Shown one piece after another: positions 17,712 through 27,600 of a DNA stretch of 64,000 nucleotides. The notes under the pieces are model-generated. The model made no database searches. It saw only the letters and a list, made by a program, of their open reading frames with translations, and was not told the DNA's origin. A program made the translations under genes and the position numbers. Location of the stretch: the NCBI RefSeq assembly GCF_900102875.1, contig NZ_FNGH01000003.1, positions 248,001-312,000 of the forward strand, read 5' to 3'. Positions within the stretch are counted from its first letter, which is position 1. Each line of letters begins with the position of its first letter. The DNA is from Franzmannia pantelleriensis. GTDB taxonomy: Bacteria; Pseudomonadota; Gammaproteobacteria; Pseudomonadales; Halomonadaceae.

Positions 17712-18173
17712 ATGGCTGGAAACGTATATCGCTGCCGAGTCGATCTTACCCGCGCTCAGGCGCGAAGTATCCTCGATGGTGCGTTCGCCAACGCTCGTGA
17801 AGCGCACATGGAGCCGCTCAGCGTGGTCGTTCTCGACGGCGGTGGCCATGTGGTGGCTGTTGAACGCGAGGATGGCTGTGCTCCGCTGCGCTTTCCGGTT
17901 GCCCGGGGCAAGGCGTATGCCGCGCTGGGCAACGGCGCGTCCAGCGGCGTGGTGGGAGAGCGCAATGCCGAGCGCCCGGCGTTTCTCGCTAGTGTCGCCG
18001 TTGCTTCCGGTGGTCAATTCGTGCCTGTTGCGGGTGGCGTGTTGATACTCGACGAACAGCAGTTGGTCATTGGTGCCGTTGGCGTCAGTGGCGCCTCTTC
18101 CGCCGAGGACCAGCGTGCGGCTCAGGCGGGCATTGAAGCTGCTGGTCTGACCTGGGGGTTGGTGCCGGAGTGA
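17712..18173 (+). CDS. GlcG/HbpS-family protein, second copy
   Basis: This 153-residue member of the GlcG/HbpS family has VVVLDGGGHVVAVEREDG in the first half and IGAVGVSGASSAEDQ near the end. AGAGGAG lies upstream of the ATG at 17712. Unlike the copy at 11610, it is not beside glycolate oxidase genes but opens the unit controlled by the divergent GntR gene, ahead of a TRAP transporter. Family members are often found in hydroxyacid operons, and function is unsettled. It differs markedly from the first copy, so recent duplication is unlikely. Confidence 0.8.
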   Translation: MAGNVYRCRVDLTRAQARSILDGAFANAREAHMEPLSVVVLDGGGHVVAVEREDGCAPLRFPVARGKAYAALGNGASSGVVGERNAERPAFLASVAVASGGQFVPVAGGVLILDEQQLVIGAVGVSGASSAEDQRAAQAGIEAAGLTWGLVPE

Positions 18174-18387
18174 TCGCGCGGAGCGTTCTATGTCCAATGG
18201 CGCCTTGACACCCATCGCCATCGCCGACTAGCTTGATCGTCAGGCTTTGAATAAAGAATTCAATTTATCAATGCCGGCATTGTTCACCAACCGACTAGCG
18301 GTTTCGCAACACTGCATAACCACAAAAAAGCGCAACGCGCATCCAACCAGGCATCGTGCCAACACTAGAACAAAGAGGTAACACGCC

Positions 18388-19365
18388 ATGCTTTTTCCAC
18401 GTGTCGCTGTCGCCACGCTCGCCATCGCGGTAGCGTCGGTATCGCTGCAGGCTCAGGCTCGCGAGATCACCTTTGGCCACGTCGGTGGGCCTGACTCGCT
18501 ATTTACCGATTCCGCCAACTACTTCGCCGGACTGGTAAACGAGCGTCTACCGGAACCCTACGAAGTTGTCCCGTTCGGCTCTAGCCAGCTGGGTACCGAT
18601 TCCGAACTGCTGCAGCGCTTGCGCCTGGGTACGGTCGACCTGGCGCTACCCTCCACCATTATGTCGTCGGTGGCCGACGAGTTTGGCTTGTTCGAGCTGC
18701 CTTATCTGATTCAGGACCGCGAGCACATGCAGCGGGTCGAGGAGGAGGTCTTCTGGCCCCACCTGGCGCCACTAGCCGAAGGGAATGGTTATCGTATTCT
18801 GGCCGTATGGGAAAATGGTTTCCGCCATATCACCAACAACCGCCGCGCCATCAACACCCCCGAGGACCTGCGCGGCGTCAAGCTGCGTGTGCCTCAGGGC
18901 GTGTGGCGGGTACGTATGTTCGAGGAGTATGGCGCCGAGCCTTCGCCGATGTCTCTCTCCGAGGTGTTCATGGCCCTGCAGACCGGCGTCATGGATGGCC
19001 AGGAGAACCCCTTGGCCCAGATCGCCGGCCAGCGCTTCCAGGAGGTCCAGGACTATCTATCGTTGACGGGCCATGTCTATACCCCGGCCTATCTCACCTC
19101 TGGTCGACGCTTCAACAACCTGCCCGAAGAGATACAGGAGATTATCATCGAGGCGGCCCGGGAGACCCAGGCATATGTCTATGAGCACGCCGCCCAGCTC
19201 GACCAGGACCTGATCGCGGTCATTGAAGAAGCGGGAACAGAAGTGAATGAGGTCGATACCTCGACCTTCATCGAGGCGTCTTCGCCCATTTATGAGGCGT
19301 TCGCGGCCGAGGTGCCCGGCTCCCAGGAGCTGATCGACCAAGTCCTGGCGCTCGGTAACGACTAA
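18388..19365 (+). CDS. dctP: TRAP transporter periplasmic binding protein DctP
   Basis: This is the solute receptor of a DctPQM TRAP system. The signal peptide covers about residues 1-24 (ending LQAQA). The DctP fold has the ligand-arginine segment GVKLRVPQ and the family motif MDGQENPLAQI. Its length of 325 residues is typical. AAAGAGG precedes the ATG. A hairpin follows, then dctQ and dctM. The ligand is probably the carboxylate handled by the downstream CoA-transferase or 2-hydroxyacid dehydrogenase. Confidence 0.92.
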   Translation: MLFPRVAVATLAIAVASVSLQAQAREITFGHVGGPDSLFTDSANYFAGLVNERLPEPYEVVPFGSSQLGTDSELLQRLRLGTVDLALPSTIMSSVADEFGLFELPYLIQDREHMQRVEEEVFWPHLAPLAEGNGYRILAVWENGFRHITNNRRAINTPEDLRGVKLRVPQGVWRVRMFEEYGAEPSPMSLSEVFMALQTGVMDGQENPLAQIAGQRFQEVQDYLSLTGHVYTPAYLTSGRRFNNLPEEIQEIIIEAARETQAYVYEHAAQLDQDLIAVIEEAGTEVNEVDTSTFIEASSPIYEAFAAEVPGSQELIDQVLALGND

Positions 19366-19388
19366 GTCAACGCCCGTGCTAGACCTCT

Positions 19389-19416
19389 CCCCCGCGCCGC
19401 TTGGGTGGCGCGGGGG
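19389..19416 (+). terminator. Hairpin between dctP and dctQ
   Basis: A perfect 10-bp stem (CCCCCGCGCC and its complement) with an 8-base loop lies in the dctP-dctQ gap. It has only a weak pyrimidine tail. It is a likely partial terminator or mRNA stabiliser. Confidence 0.65.
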
Positions 19417-19448
19417 CTTCTGTCCCCTACCTCAATGAGTCGAGATCC

Positions 19449-20036
19449 ATGGGTACTGTGAACCAACTCTCCCGCATCATGGAGCGTTTGCTCGAGATCA
19501 TCACGGTGGTGCTGATGGTGTCGCTGACGCTGGTGGTGCTCTATGCGGTGGTGACCCGCTACGCCTGGCGGACCCCCTCCTGGTATGACGAAGTCGCCGC
19601 CATCATGCTGGTGTGGTTGACCTACTATGCTGGGGCCTTAGCGGCACTCAAGCGCGGCCATATCGGTGTCGACGGCGTGGTGGCCGCCTTGCCGGTGCAC
19701 ATCCGCATGCCTGTCACCTATGTGTCAGAGGCGCTGTTTATCGGCTTCTTCCTTACCCTCGGCTGGGCCGGGCTGGTGGTCCTCGATGTCATGCAAGGCA
19801 TGGCGCTGATCACTCTGCGCTGGGTTCCGCTCACCTTCACTCAGTCGGTCATCCCCATCGGCGCCGGTCTCTTTATCATTGCCCAACTGCTGAGCATGCC
19901 AGGTCATTTGGCCAAGGTGCGCGCCGGCCTGACCCAGGAAGAGGAGGAGATCCGCCACGCCATTGCCGAGGCTGAGCGTGACAACGCGCGAGCCGGCTTC
20001 ACCGCGGAATCACTGACGAAGAGGGATCAGCCATGA
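19449..20036 (+). CDS. dctQ: TRAP transporter small membrane subunit DctQ
   Basis: This is the four-helix DctQ subunit, 195 residues from the ATG at 19449. Helices lie roughly at residues 14-36, 50-68, 88-112 and 130-150. TRYAWRTPSWYDEVAAIMLV is the family region after helix 1. The C-terminal tail is longer than usual and strongly acidic (EEEEIRHAIAEAE). Its end overlaps the dctM start by four bases (ATGA). An in-frame upstream start would run into the hairpin and is less likely. Confidence 0.85.
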   Translation: MGTVNQLSRIMERLLEIITVVLMVSLTLVVLYAVVTRYAWRTPSWYDEVAAIMLVWLTYYAGALAALKRGHIGVDGVVAALPVHIRMPVTYVSEALFIGFFLTLGWAGLVVLDVMQGMALITLRWVPLTFTQSVIPIGAGLFIIAQLLSMPGHLAKVRAGLTQEEEEIRHAIAEAERDNARAGFTAESLTKRDQP

Positions 20037-21316
20037 CACTACCGTTCATGATAATTGGCTTGATCGGGCTGATCCTGATGGGGCTGCCCATCGCCGTGGC
20101 GCTGGCGATCGTGGCGACGGTAGCCATCGTCGCCTTTCAGGGCCTCGAGATGCTGCCCAACATCGGGCTGACTATGTTCGAGGGGGCGAGTAGCTTTCCG
20201 CTGCTGGCGATTCCGATGTTCGTGCTGGCCGGTGCCATCATGAACACCGGTGGGATATCCAAGCGCCTGATCGCCTTTGCTTCAGCGCTGTTCGGTTTTA
20301 TTCGCGGCGGGCTGGCGATGATCAATGTCGGTGTCTCGCTGTTCTTTGCCGAAATTTCCGGCTCGGCGGTGGCCGATGTGGCGGCCACCGGCTCTGTGCT
20401 GATCCCGGCGATGAAGAAGCGCGGCTATCCCAGCTCGTTCGCGGCTGCGGTAACGTCGTCGTCGGCGTCGCTGGCGATCATTATCCCACCGTCGATCCCG
20501 ATGATCCTCTACGGGGTGATGTCCGGGGCCTCCATCGTCCAGTTGTTCGTGGCCGGTATCGTGCCGGGCCTGCTCGGCGCCGGTGGCCTGGCGGCGCTGT
20601 GTTACTACTACGCGCGCAAGTACAACTGGCCGGTGGAGGAGGTGTTCCAGTGGAAGCGGGTCAAGCAGACCGCCAAGGAGGCCAGCTGGGCGCTGACCCT
20701 GCCGATCATCATCCTTGGTTCGATCTTCGGTGGCTTCGTGACGGCTACCGAGGGCGCGGGGTTGGCGGTAGCGGCGGCGATCTTCATTAGCGCCGTGATC
20801 TATCGTGAACTGGATATGCGTACCCTCTACAAGGCGATCATTGATGGTGGCCAGCAGACCGCGGTGGTGATGCTGCTGGTGGCGGCCTCGGCGCTGATCG
20901 GGGTCTTCCTGACCGAAATGCGTATGCCGCAGCAGCTGGCCCAGGCGGTGCTTGGCCTGACGGATAACAAGTACGCCATCCTGATGATGCTGAACGTCTT
21001 CTTCCTGCTGATCGGGCTGTTCCTGCACTCGGCGGCGGCGATCATTCTGGTGGTGCCCATCGTCATGCCGCTGGTCGGTGCGGCCGGGATCGATCCCGTG
21101 CACTTCGGCCTGGTGGTCTGTCTCAACCTGGCCATTGGCCAGCAGACGCCGCCGGTGGCGAGCGTGCTGATCACCGCCTGCTCGATCGCCAAGAGTGATG
21201 TCTGGTCGGTGACCCGCTCCAACCTGGGCTTTATCAGCGTCCTGCTGGTGGTGCTGTTGATGGTCACCTATATCCCGGCAATTCCCATGGCGCTGGTCGA
21301 GTTCTTCTATCGCTAA
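20033..21316 (+). CDS. dctM: TRAP transporter large membrane subunit DctM
   Basis: This is the large permease subunit, 427 residues with about 12 helices. Typical DctM stretches are AIPMFVLAGAIMNTGG, FFAEISGSAVADVAATG and IIIPPSIPMILYGVMSG. It is translationally coupled to dctQ. With DctP and DctQ it imports a carboxylate using the sodium gradient. Confidence 0.93.
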   Translation: MTLPFMIIGLIGLILMGLPIAVALAIVATVAIVAFQGLEMLPNIGLTMFEGASSFPLLAIPMFVLAGAIMNTGGISKRLIAFASALFGFIRGGLAMINVGVSLFFAEISGSAVADVAATGSVLIPAMKKRGYPSSFAAAVTSSSASLAIIIPPSIPMILYGVMSGASIVQLFVAGIVPGLLGAGGLAALCYYYARKYNWPVEEVFQWKRVKQTAKEASWALTLPIIILGSIFGGFVTATEGAGLAVAAAIFISAVIYRELDMRTLYKAIIDGGQQTAVVMLLVAASALIGVFLTEMRMPQQLAQAVLGLTDNKYAILMMLNVFFLLIGLFLHSAAAIILVVPIVMPLVGAAGIDPVHFGLVVCLNLAIGQQTPPVASVLITACSIAKSDVWSVTRSNLGFISVLLVVLLMVTYIPAIPMALVEFFYR

Positions 21317-21338
21317 GCCCGCTATCGTTAGCCAAGGC

Positions 21339-21370
21339 ACCCCTCCCGGCCGAGTCGCGCCAGGAGGGGT
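21339..21370 (+). terminator. Hairpin between dctM and crotonase-fold gene
   Basis: ACCCCTCC and GGAGGGGT form an 8-bp stem around a 16-base loop, just ahead of the next gene's ribosome site. There is no T-tract. It may separate transporter and enzyme expression levels. Confidence 0.45.
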
Positions 21371-21382
21371 ATGGAGAGGCAT

Positions 21383-22168
21383 ATGAACGAAGAGAGCCTG
21401 CTGTTCGAGGTGCGTGACGGGGTGGCCTGGCTGGGTTTCAATCGCCCACAGAGCCGCAATGCCATGACCTGGGAGATGTACGACGCCCTGGAGGCCTGCT
21501 GCGATCAACTGGCAAAGGATGAGCATGTCCACGCCGTGGTACTGCATGGGGTCGGCGGGGAGGCCTTCGTGGCCGGCACCGATATCACCCAGTTCAGCCA
21601 CTTTTCCAAGCCCGAGGACGCGATCGGCTACGAGCGCCGTATCGATCGCGTGGTCGGCAAGCTGGAAACGCTGAACAAGCCGACCATTGCACTCGTCGAG
21701 GGTGCCTGCGTAGGTGGCGGAGCGGCACTCGCCATGGTCTGCGATTTTCGCTACTGCACACCGAGTCTCAAGTTTGGGGTGCCCATCGCCAAGACCCTGG
21801 GCAACTGCCTGTCGATCACCAATGTGTCGCGGCTGATCGACATGGTGGGTATCGCACGCACCAAGGAAGCGCTGATGCTTGGCAAGCTGTTCAGCGCTGA
21901 CGAGGCCAGCATGGCCGGCCTGGTGAATGCAGTGATCGAGCCCGACGAGATCCATGCCCGGGTGGCCGATGTGGCTTCCCAGTTCACTCGGCGCGCACCG
22001 CTCACGGTGCAGGCCAGCAAGGCCCTGATTGGGCGGGTGCAGGAGCAGCGGCGTGCCGCACGTGATGCCGGCGATGACTGGGTTATCACTTGCTACATGA
22101 GCGACGATTTCAAGGCGGCGGTCAACAAGTTCGTCAACAAGACACCGTTCGAGTGGACGGGTCACTAA
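21383..22168 (+). CDS. Crotonase-superfamily protein (enoyl-CoA hydratase-like) lacking both catalytic glutamates
   Basis: This 261-residue crotonase-fold protein is expected to act on an acyl-CoA. The oxyanion-hole segments AFVAGTDITQF (about residue 61) and ACVGGGAALAMVCDF (about 108) are present. The two glutamates of true enoyl-CoA hydratases are not: by hand alignment the GGGCELA glutamate is Ala115 and the QPEI glutamate is Ile135. Hence plain hydration of an enoyl-CoA is doubtful, and lyase, hydrolase, isomerase or decarboxylase chemistry is possible. The ATG at 21383 follows GGAGAGG. The gene precedes a CoA-transferase and follows a TRAP transporter. Confidence 0.85.
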   Translation: MNEESLLFEVRDGVAWLGFNRPQSRNAMTWEMYDALEACCDQLAKDEHVHAVVLHGVGGEAFVAGTDITQFSHFSKPEDAIGYERRIDRVVGKLETLNKPTIALVEGACVGGGAALAMVCDFRYCTPSLKFGVPIAKTLGNCLSITNVSRLIDMVGIARTKEALMLGKLFSADEASMAGLVNAVIEPDEIHARVADVASQFTRRAPLTVQASKALIGRVQEQRRAARDAGDDWVITCYMSDDFKAAVNKFVNKTPFEWTGH

Positions 22169-22188
22169 TGACAAGCGAGGTGGAGCCG

Positions 22189-23379
22189 ATGCTTCCCTTA
22201 GACAACCTGAAAATATTGGATATCTCTCAGATCATGGCCGGCCCCTACTGCACCATGGTGCTGGCCGACATGGGGGCCGAGGTGATCAAGGTCGAGAAGA
22301 CCAACGGCGGCGACGATAGCCGCCAGATGGGGCCCTACGTCAACGATGAATCGACCTGCTTCTCGCAGATCAACCGCAACAAGAAGAGCATCTCCTTGAA
22401 CCTCAAGGATGAGCGGGCCCGGCAGATCTTCTATCGCCTGGCCGAGGATGCCGACGTGATCGTCGAGAACTACCGTACCGGGGTCACCAAGTCGCTCAAG
22501 ATAGACTACGACACCATCAAGGCCATCAACCCGGGCATCGTATACTGCTCGATCTCCGGCTACGGCCAGACCGGTCCTTACAGCCACCGCGGCGGCTTCG
22601 ACCTGGTGGCCCAGGGCATGAGTGGCCTGATGTCGATGACCGGCGAACCCGGGCGTCGGCCATTGAAGACCGGCATCGCGGTCTACGACATCGGCGCCGG
22701 AATCACCGCGGTCTACTCGATCCTCGCCGCACATATCCACAAGATGACCACCGGCGAAGGGCAGCATATCGATATTGCGATCACCGAGTGCGGCCTGCCG
22801 TGGTTCGCCTGGGAGGCGGCAGCCTATTTCGCCGAGGGCAGGGTGCCGGAGCCGACCGGTTGGCGTCATAGGGTGTCGGCGCCTTATCAGGCGCTCAAGA
22901 CGCGGGATGGCTATCTGATGCTGGGCTGTGCCAATCAGCGTACCTGGGAGCGCCTGTGCGGCGATGTGCTGGAGCGCGACGATCTTATGGCCGATCCCCG
23001 TTTTGTCACCAATCACGAGCGCGGCCAGCACGTCGAAGAACTTGAGGCGCTGCTCGAGGAGCTCATGGCCGAGCAGGACACCGACTATTGGCTGACGCTG
23101 TGCGATAAGGCAGGGGTGCCGGCGGGGCCGATCAACGATTTCGGCCAGGCGATGCAAGACGAGCACTATCTGGCCCGTAGCATGGTCGAGGAGATGGAGC
23201 ACCCGGTTATCGGCAAGATGAAGACCATCGGCTTTCCTAGCAAGTTCTCGCGCACGCCGTCGCAGATCCGCTCACCGGCACCGCTGTTCGGCCAGCATAC
23301 CGACGAGGTGCTGACCGCGACCCTGGGACTCTCCCCGCAGGATATCGCCACGCTGCGCGCCGAGGGATGCGTCAAGTAA
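22189..23379 (+). CDS. CaiB/Frc-family (family III) CoA-transferase
   Basis: It transfers CoA between carboxylic acids and so activates an imported acid, probably using an acyl-CoA donor such as succinyl-CoA. The 396-residue protein starts with the family motif LDISQIMAGPYCTMVLADMG. Asp138 in GGFDLVAQGMSGLM is the expected acyl-carrying aspartate. I chose the ATG at 22189 because GAGGTGGAG precedes it. An ATG at 22168 overlapping the previous stop (TAATG) is also possible and would add seven residues. The gene is co-oriented with and 20 bases from the crotonase-like gene. Confidence 0.9.
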   Translation: MLPLDNLKILDISQIMAGPYCTMVLADMGAEVIKVEKTNGGDDSRQMGPYVNDESTCFSQINRNKKSISLNLKDERARQIFYRLAEDADVIVENYRTGVTKSLKIDYDTIKAINPGIVYCSISGYGQTGPYSHRGGFDLVAQGMSGLMSMTGEPGRRPLKTGIAVYDIGAGITAVYSILAAHIHKMTTGEGQHIDIAITECGLPWFAWEAAAYFAEGRVPEPTGWRHRVSAPYQALKTRDGYLMLGCANQRTWERLCGDVLERDDLMADPRFVTNHERGQHVEELEALLEELMAEQDTDYWLTLCDKAGVPAGPINDFGQAMQDEHYLARSMVEEMEHPVIGKMKTIGFPSKFSRTPSQIRSPAPLFGQHTDEVLTATLGLSPQDIATLRAEGCVK

Positions 23380-23444
23380 CGCTGTTTTGATGACATCAAT
23401 TGCATTCATTATCAAAAGTACAACCTGTTCCTGGAGACACCACC

Positions 23445-24653
23445 ATGTTGAAGCTCGATTTCCATCCCTCCGGCCGCCACTTCCTGCAGATTCCCGGCCC
23501 GTCGCCGGTGCCGGACCGTATCCTGCGCGCCATGAGCCTGCCGACCATCGACCACCGCGGCCCCGAGTTCGGCGCCCTGGGCCTTGAGCTGCTGGCCAAG
23601 ATCCAGAAGATCTTCAAGACCAAGCATCCGGTCATCATCTATCCGGCCTCAGGCACCGGGGCCTGGGAGGCGGCATTGGCCAATACCATGTCGCCGGGGG
23701 ATCGGGTGCTGATGTTCGAGACCGGCCACTTCGCCACCCTGTGGCAGAAAATGGCGGTGCGCCTGGGCCTTGAGCCAGAGTTCATCGGACTGCCGGGCTA
23801 CGAGGGCTGGCGGCATGGTGTTCAGGCCGACATGATCGAGGCGCGGCTCAAGGAAGATAGCGGCCACGACATCAAGGCGGTGTGCGTGGTGCATAACGAG
23901 ACCTCCACTGGCGTCACCAGCAACATCGCCGCGGTACGCCGTGCCATCGATGCTGCCGGTCATCCGGCGCTGCTGATCGTGGATACCATCTCGGGGCTGG
24001 CCAGTGCCGATTTCCGCCACGACGAGTGGGGGGTGGACGTGACAGTGTCGGGTTCCCAGAAGGGCCTGATGCTGCCGCCCGGCATCAGCTTCAATGCGCT
24101 CTCTCCCAAGGCCATCGAGGTCAGTAAGGCGGCCAAGCTGCCCAAGAGTTTCTGGGCCTGGGACGAGATTCTCGAGGCCAACCAGAACGGCTACTGGCCC
24201 TACACACCGAGCACCAACCTGCTCTACGGCCTTAACGAGGCACTGGACATGCTCCTCGACGAGGGCTTGGAGAATGTGTTGGCTCGTCATCAACGTTGGG
24301 CAGCAGGGGTACGTACCGCCGTCGAGGCCTGGGGGCTCGAGATCCAGTGCCAGGAACCCGAGGTCTATTCGCCGGTACTTACCGGCGTCGTGGTGCCGGA
24401 AGAGATCGACGCCGATGAGGTGCGCAAGATTATCTACGAGCGCTTCGATCTCTCGCTGGGCACGGGGCTTGGCAAGGCCAAGGGCAAGATGTTTCGTATC
24501 GGTCACCTGGGCGACTGCAATGACCTGACGCTGATCGCGACGCTGGGCGGCTGTGAGGCTGGCATGAAACTGGCCGGCATCTCGCTCAAAGGCAGTGGCG
24601 TTGCGGCGGCGCTTGACTACTTCGCAGCCAACCCGCTGAACCGCGCTGTTTGA
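23445..24653 (+). CDS. Serine-glyoxylate/alanine-glyoxylate-type aminotransferase
   Basis: This PLP-dependent class V aminotransferase transfers an amino group to glyoxylate (or from serine or aspartate). The 402-residue protein has IPGPSPVPDRILRAM at the start, IVDTISGLAS around Asp180 and the Schiff-base lysine Lys206 in VSGSQKGLMLPPG. GGAG precedes the ATG at 23445. A 7-bp inverted repeat (TTTTGAT/ATCAAAA, 23385-23417) sits in the short gap upstream. Its place beside a CoA-transferase and a hydroxyacid dehydrogenase suggests that the pathway yields glyoxylate or hydroxypyruvate. Relatives include BhcA, but no other beta-hydroxyaspartate-cycle genes are nearby. Confidence 0.88.
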   Translation: MLKLDFHPSGRHFLQIPGPSPVPDRILRAMSLPTIDHRGPEFGALGLELLAKIQKIFKTKHPVIIYPASGTGAWEAALANTMSPGDRVLMFETGHFATLWQKMAVRLGLEPEFIGLPGYEGWRHGVQADMIEARLKEDSGHDIKAVCVVHNETSTGVTSNIAAVRRAIDAAGHPALLIVDTISGLASADFRHDEWGVDVTVSGSQKGLMLPPGISFNALSPKAIEVSKAAKLPKSFWAWDEILEANQNGYWPYTPSTNLLYGLNEALDMLLDEGLENVLARHQRWAAGVRTAVEAWGLEIQCQEPEVYSPVLTGVVVPEEIDADEVRKIIYERFDLSLGTGLGKAKGKMFRIGHLGDCNDLTLIATLGGCEAGMKLAGISLKGSGVAAALDYFAANPLNRAV

Positions 24654-24688
24654 CCGCTTGGCCCAGGTGAACGACTGAGGAGGGCGGC

Positions 24689-27600
24689 ATGACGTCCCTG
24701 ACCGACAAGACCCAATCCCGCGATGCCAAGGTTAAGCCGGTGACCGAGCTGGCAACACGGCTATCCCGTGAACTTGCAGGCGAGGTGCTGTTTGATCAGG
24801 CCTCGCGGGGGCGCTACTCGACTGATGCATCGATATATCAGGTAACACCGGTGGGAGTGGTTATTCCGCGTCACCAGGCGGACTTGGGGCTGGCGCTGGA
24901 TATTGCCCGCGACGCCAAGGTGCCGGTGCTGGCCCGGGGAGCAGGGACCAGCCAGTGTGGCCAGACGGTGGGCGAGGCGCTGGTGATCGATACCACGCGC
25001 TATTTGAAGGAAGTGATCGAGTTCGATGCTGATGCGCGCACGGTGACGGTGGAGCCCGGCATCGTACTCGACCACCTCAATGCCTGGCTGAAGCCACATG
25101 GCCTTTGGTACCCGGTGGATGTCTCGACCAGCGCCCAATGCACCATCGGCGGGATGGCTGGAAACAATTCCTGTGGGTCGCGCTCGATTCGCTACGGCAA
25201 CATGGTTCACAACGTGCTCGGCGTCGAGGCACGAATGGCAGATGGCAGCGAGGTGGCATTCGGTTTTGTCGACCGCCTGGCCGAGGGCTCGCCTGAACAG
25301 CGACTCGCTGCGCAGGTCAAGGCGATTGCCGAGCGGGTCGGCCCGGAGATTCGCGAGCACTTTCCCAAGGTGCTGCGACGCGTTGGGGGTTACAACCTCG
25401 ATCTGTTCGATTGTCAGAACCCCAAGCCTTATGATCCCGATGGGCGGGTTAACCTGGCGCACCTGCTGGTTGGTTCAGAGGGCACCCTCGGGGTCAGCCG
25501 GCGTATTACCCTGCGACTCTCGCCGTTGCCCACGCACAAGGTGCTGGGGGTGGTGAATTTCCCCACCTTCTATCAGGCGATGGATTTCACCCAGCATATC
25601 GTTGAACTCGATCCCACCGCGGTGGAGTTGGTCGATCGCACCATGATCGATCTGTCGCTGGAGAATCCCGCCTTCCGACCGGTGATCGAGAAGGCGTTGA
25701 TCGGCAAGCCGGAGGCGATTCTGCTGGTGGAGTTTGCCGGCCAGGACGAGGCCGCACAGCGCCAGGCGTTAGCGTCTCTCAACCAATTGATGGGCGACCT
25801 GGGACTGCCGGGCAGCGTGGTCGATATGCCCGAGGCCGCCGAGCAGAAAGCGCTGTGGAACGTGCGCAAGGCGGGGCTCAACATCATGATGAGCATGAAG
25901 GGTGACGGTAAGCCGGTATCCTTTATCGAGGATTGTGCGGTGCCGCTGGAGCACCTTGCTGAGTACACCGACAAACTCACCCAAGTATTCCACCGCTACG
26001 GTACTGAAGGCACTTGGTACGCTCACGCTAGCGTTGGCACTCTGCACGTGCGTCCGATCCTCGATATGCGCCGTGATGGCGCCGAAAAGATGCGCGAGAT
26101 CGCCGAGCAGGCATCGGCGTTGGTGCGCGAATACAAAGGCGCCTACTCCGGTGAGCACGGCGATGGGCTGTGTCGCGGCGAGTGGGTGGCCTGGCAATTC
26201 GGTCCCACCGTCAACGACGCCTTCCGCGACATCAAGCAGCTGTTCGACCCCGAGAACCTGCTCAATCCGGGCAAGATCGTCGATACGCCGAAGATGGATG
26301 ACTCGCGCTACTTTCGCTTCGCCAAGGATTATCAGGCGATTCCGCTGACCCCGGTATTCGACTGGTCGGCCTGGAATGTCAAACGCGATCCGCTAACTGG
26401 TGATCAGACGCCTCCCGGCTCAGGAGGGGATGCCACCCATGGCCTGGCCATGGCGGTAGAGATGTGCAACAACAATGGGCACTGCCGCAAGTTCGATGCT
26501 GGCACCATGTGCCCAAGCTACCGCATCACCCAAGATGAGCAGCACCTGACCCGAGGGCGCGCCAATACCCTGCGACTGGTGTTGTCCGGCCAACTCGGTG
26601 ACGAAGGGCTAGCCAGCGACGATGTCAAGGAGGCGCTGGATCTGTGCGTATCGTGCAAGGGCTGCAAGCGCGACTGCCCGACCGGGGTCGACATGGCCAA
26701 GTTTAAGATCGAGGCTCGCACTGCCAGGGCTCGCGCCATGGGGCTGAGCTTGCGCGACCGCATGGTCGGTGAAATGCCGCGCTATGCGCCCTGGGCGAGC
26801 CGCTTTTCCGGACTGCTTAACGGCGTCGAACGAGTGCCGTTCCTTGCCCGACGCGTAAAACAAGTGCTCAAGCTGGCACCGCAGCGTGCCCTGCCGGTCT
26901 TCGACGGAAACTTCCTGGCCGCCGCCGAGGCGCCCAACGGCATTGCTGCCGGGGCTCGCGAAGTGCTGCTGTTCGTCGATACCTTCAACAACTACATGGA
27001 GGGTGCTAATGCCGAGGCCGCCAAGCGTGTATTGGAGGCGGCCGGCTATCGGGTGCATCTCAACGTCAAGCAGGGGCAGCGGCCACTCTGCTGCGGTCGC
27101 ACCTATCTGTCGTCGGGCCAGTTCGACAAGGCCAAGGCCGAAGCGCGACGCACCCTCGAGCATCTGATGCCGTTTGTGCAGCGTGGCGTATCGATCGTCG
27201 GCCTCGAGCCGTCGTGTCTGCTCACCATGCGAGATGAGTTCTTGCAGTATGGATTCGGCGACGAGGCGCGAGCGCTGGCCGACGCGGCCTACCTGTTCGA
27301 AGAGTTCCTAGTCGAGGCCATGGCCGCCGAGCAGTTGCCTCTGACGCTCAAACCATTGCCCCACAAACGGGTGATGCTCCATGGCCATTGTCACCAGAAG
27401 GCCTTCGATGCCTTGCGACCGGTGGAGCAGGTGCTGGGTTGGATTCCTGAACTCCAGGTCGAGACCATCACCTCATCCTGCTGCGGCATGGCGGGGAGCT
27501 TCGGCTACGAGGTGGAACACTACGATGCCTCGCTAAAGATGGCTGAGCTGTCGCTGCTGCCGGCGATCCGTGAGGCGGATAGTGACGCCGTGGTTGTTGC

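Noticed and set aside
20282-22174. 630-residue open frame on the minus strand opposite dctM and the crotonase-like gene
   Set aside because: Composition is His/Gln/Arg/Asp-rich as expected for the antisense of GC-rich membrane-protein genes. It has no domain motif and is fully covered by well-supported genes.
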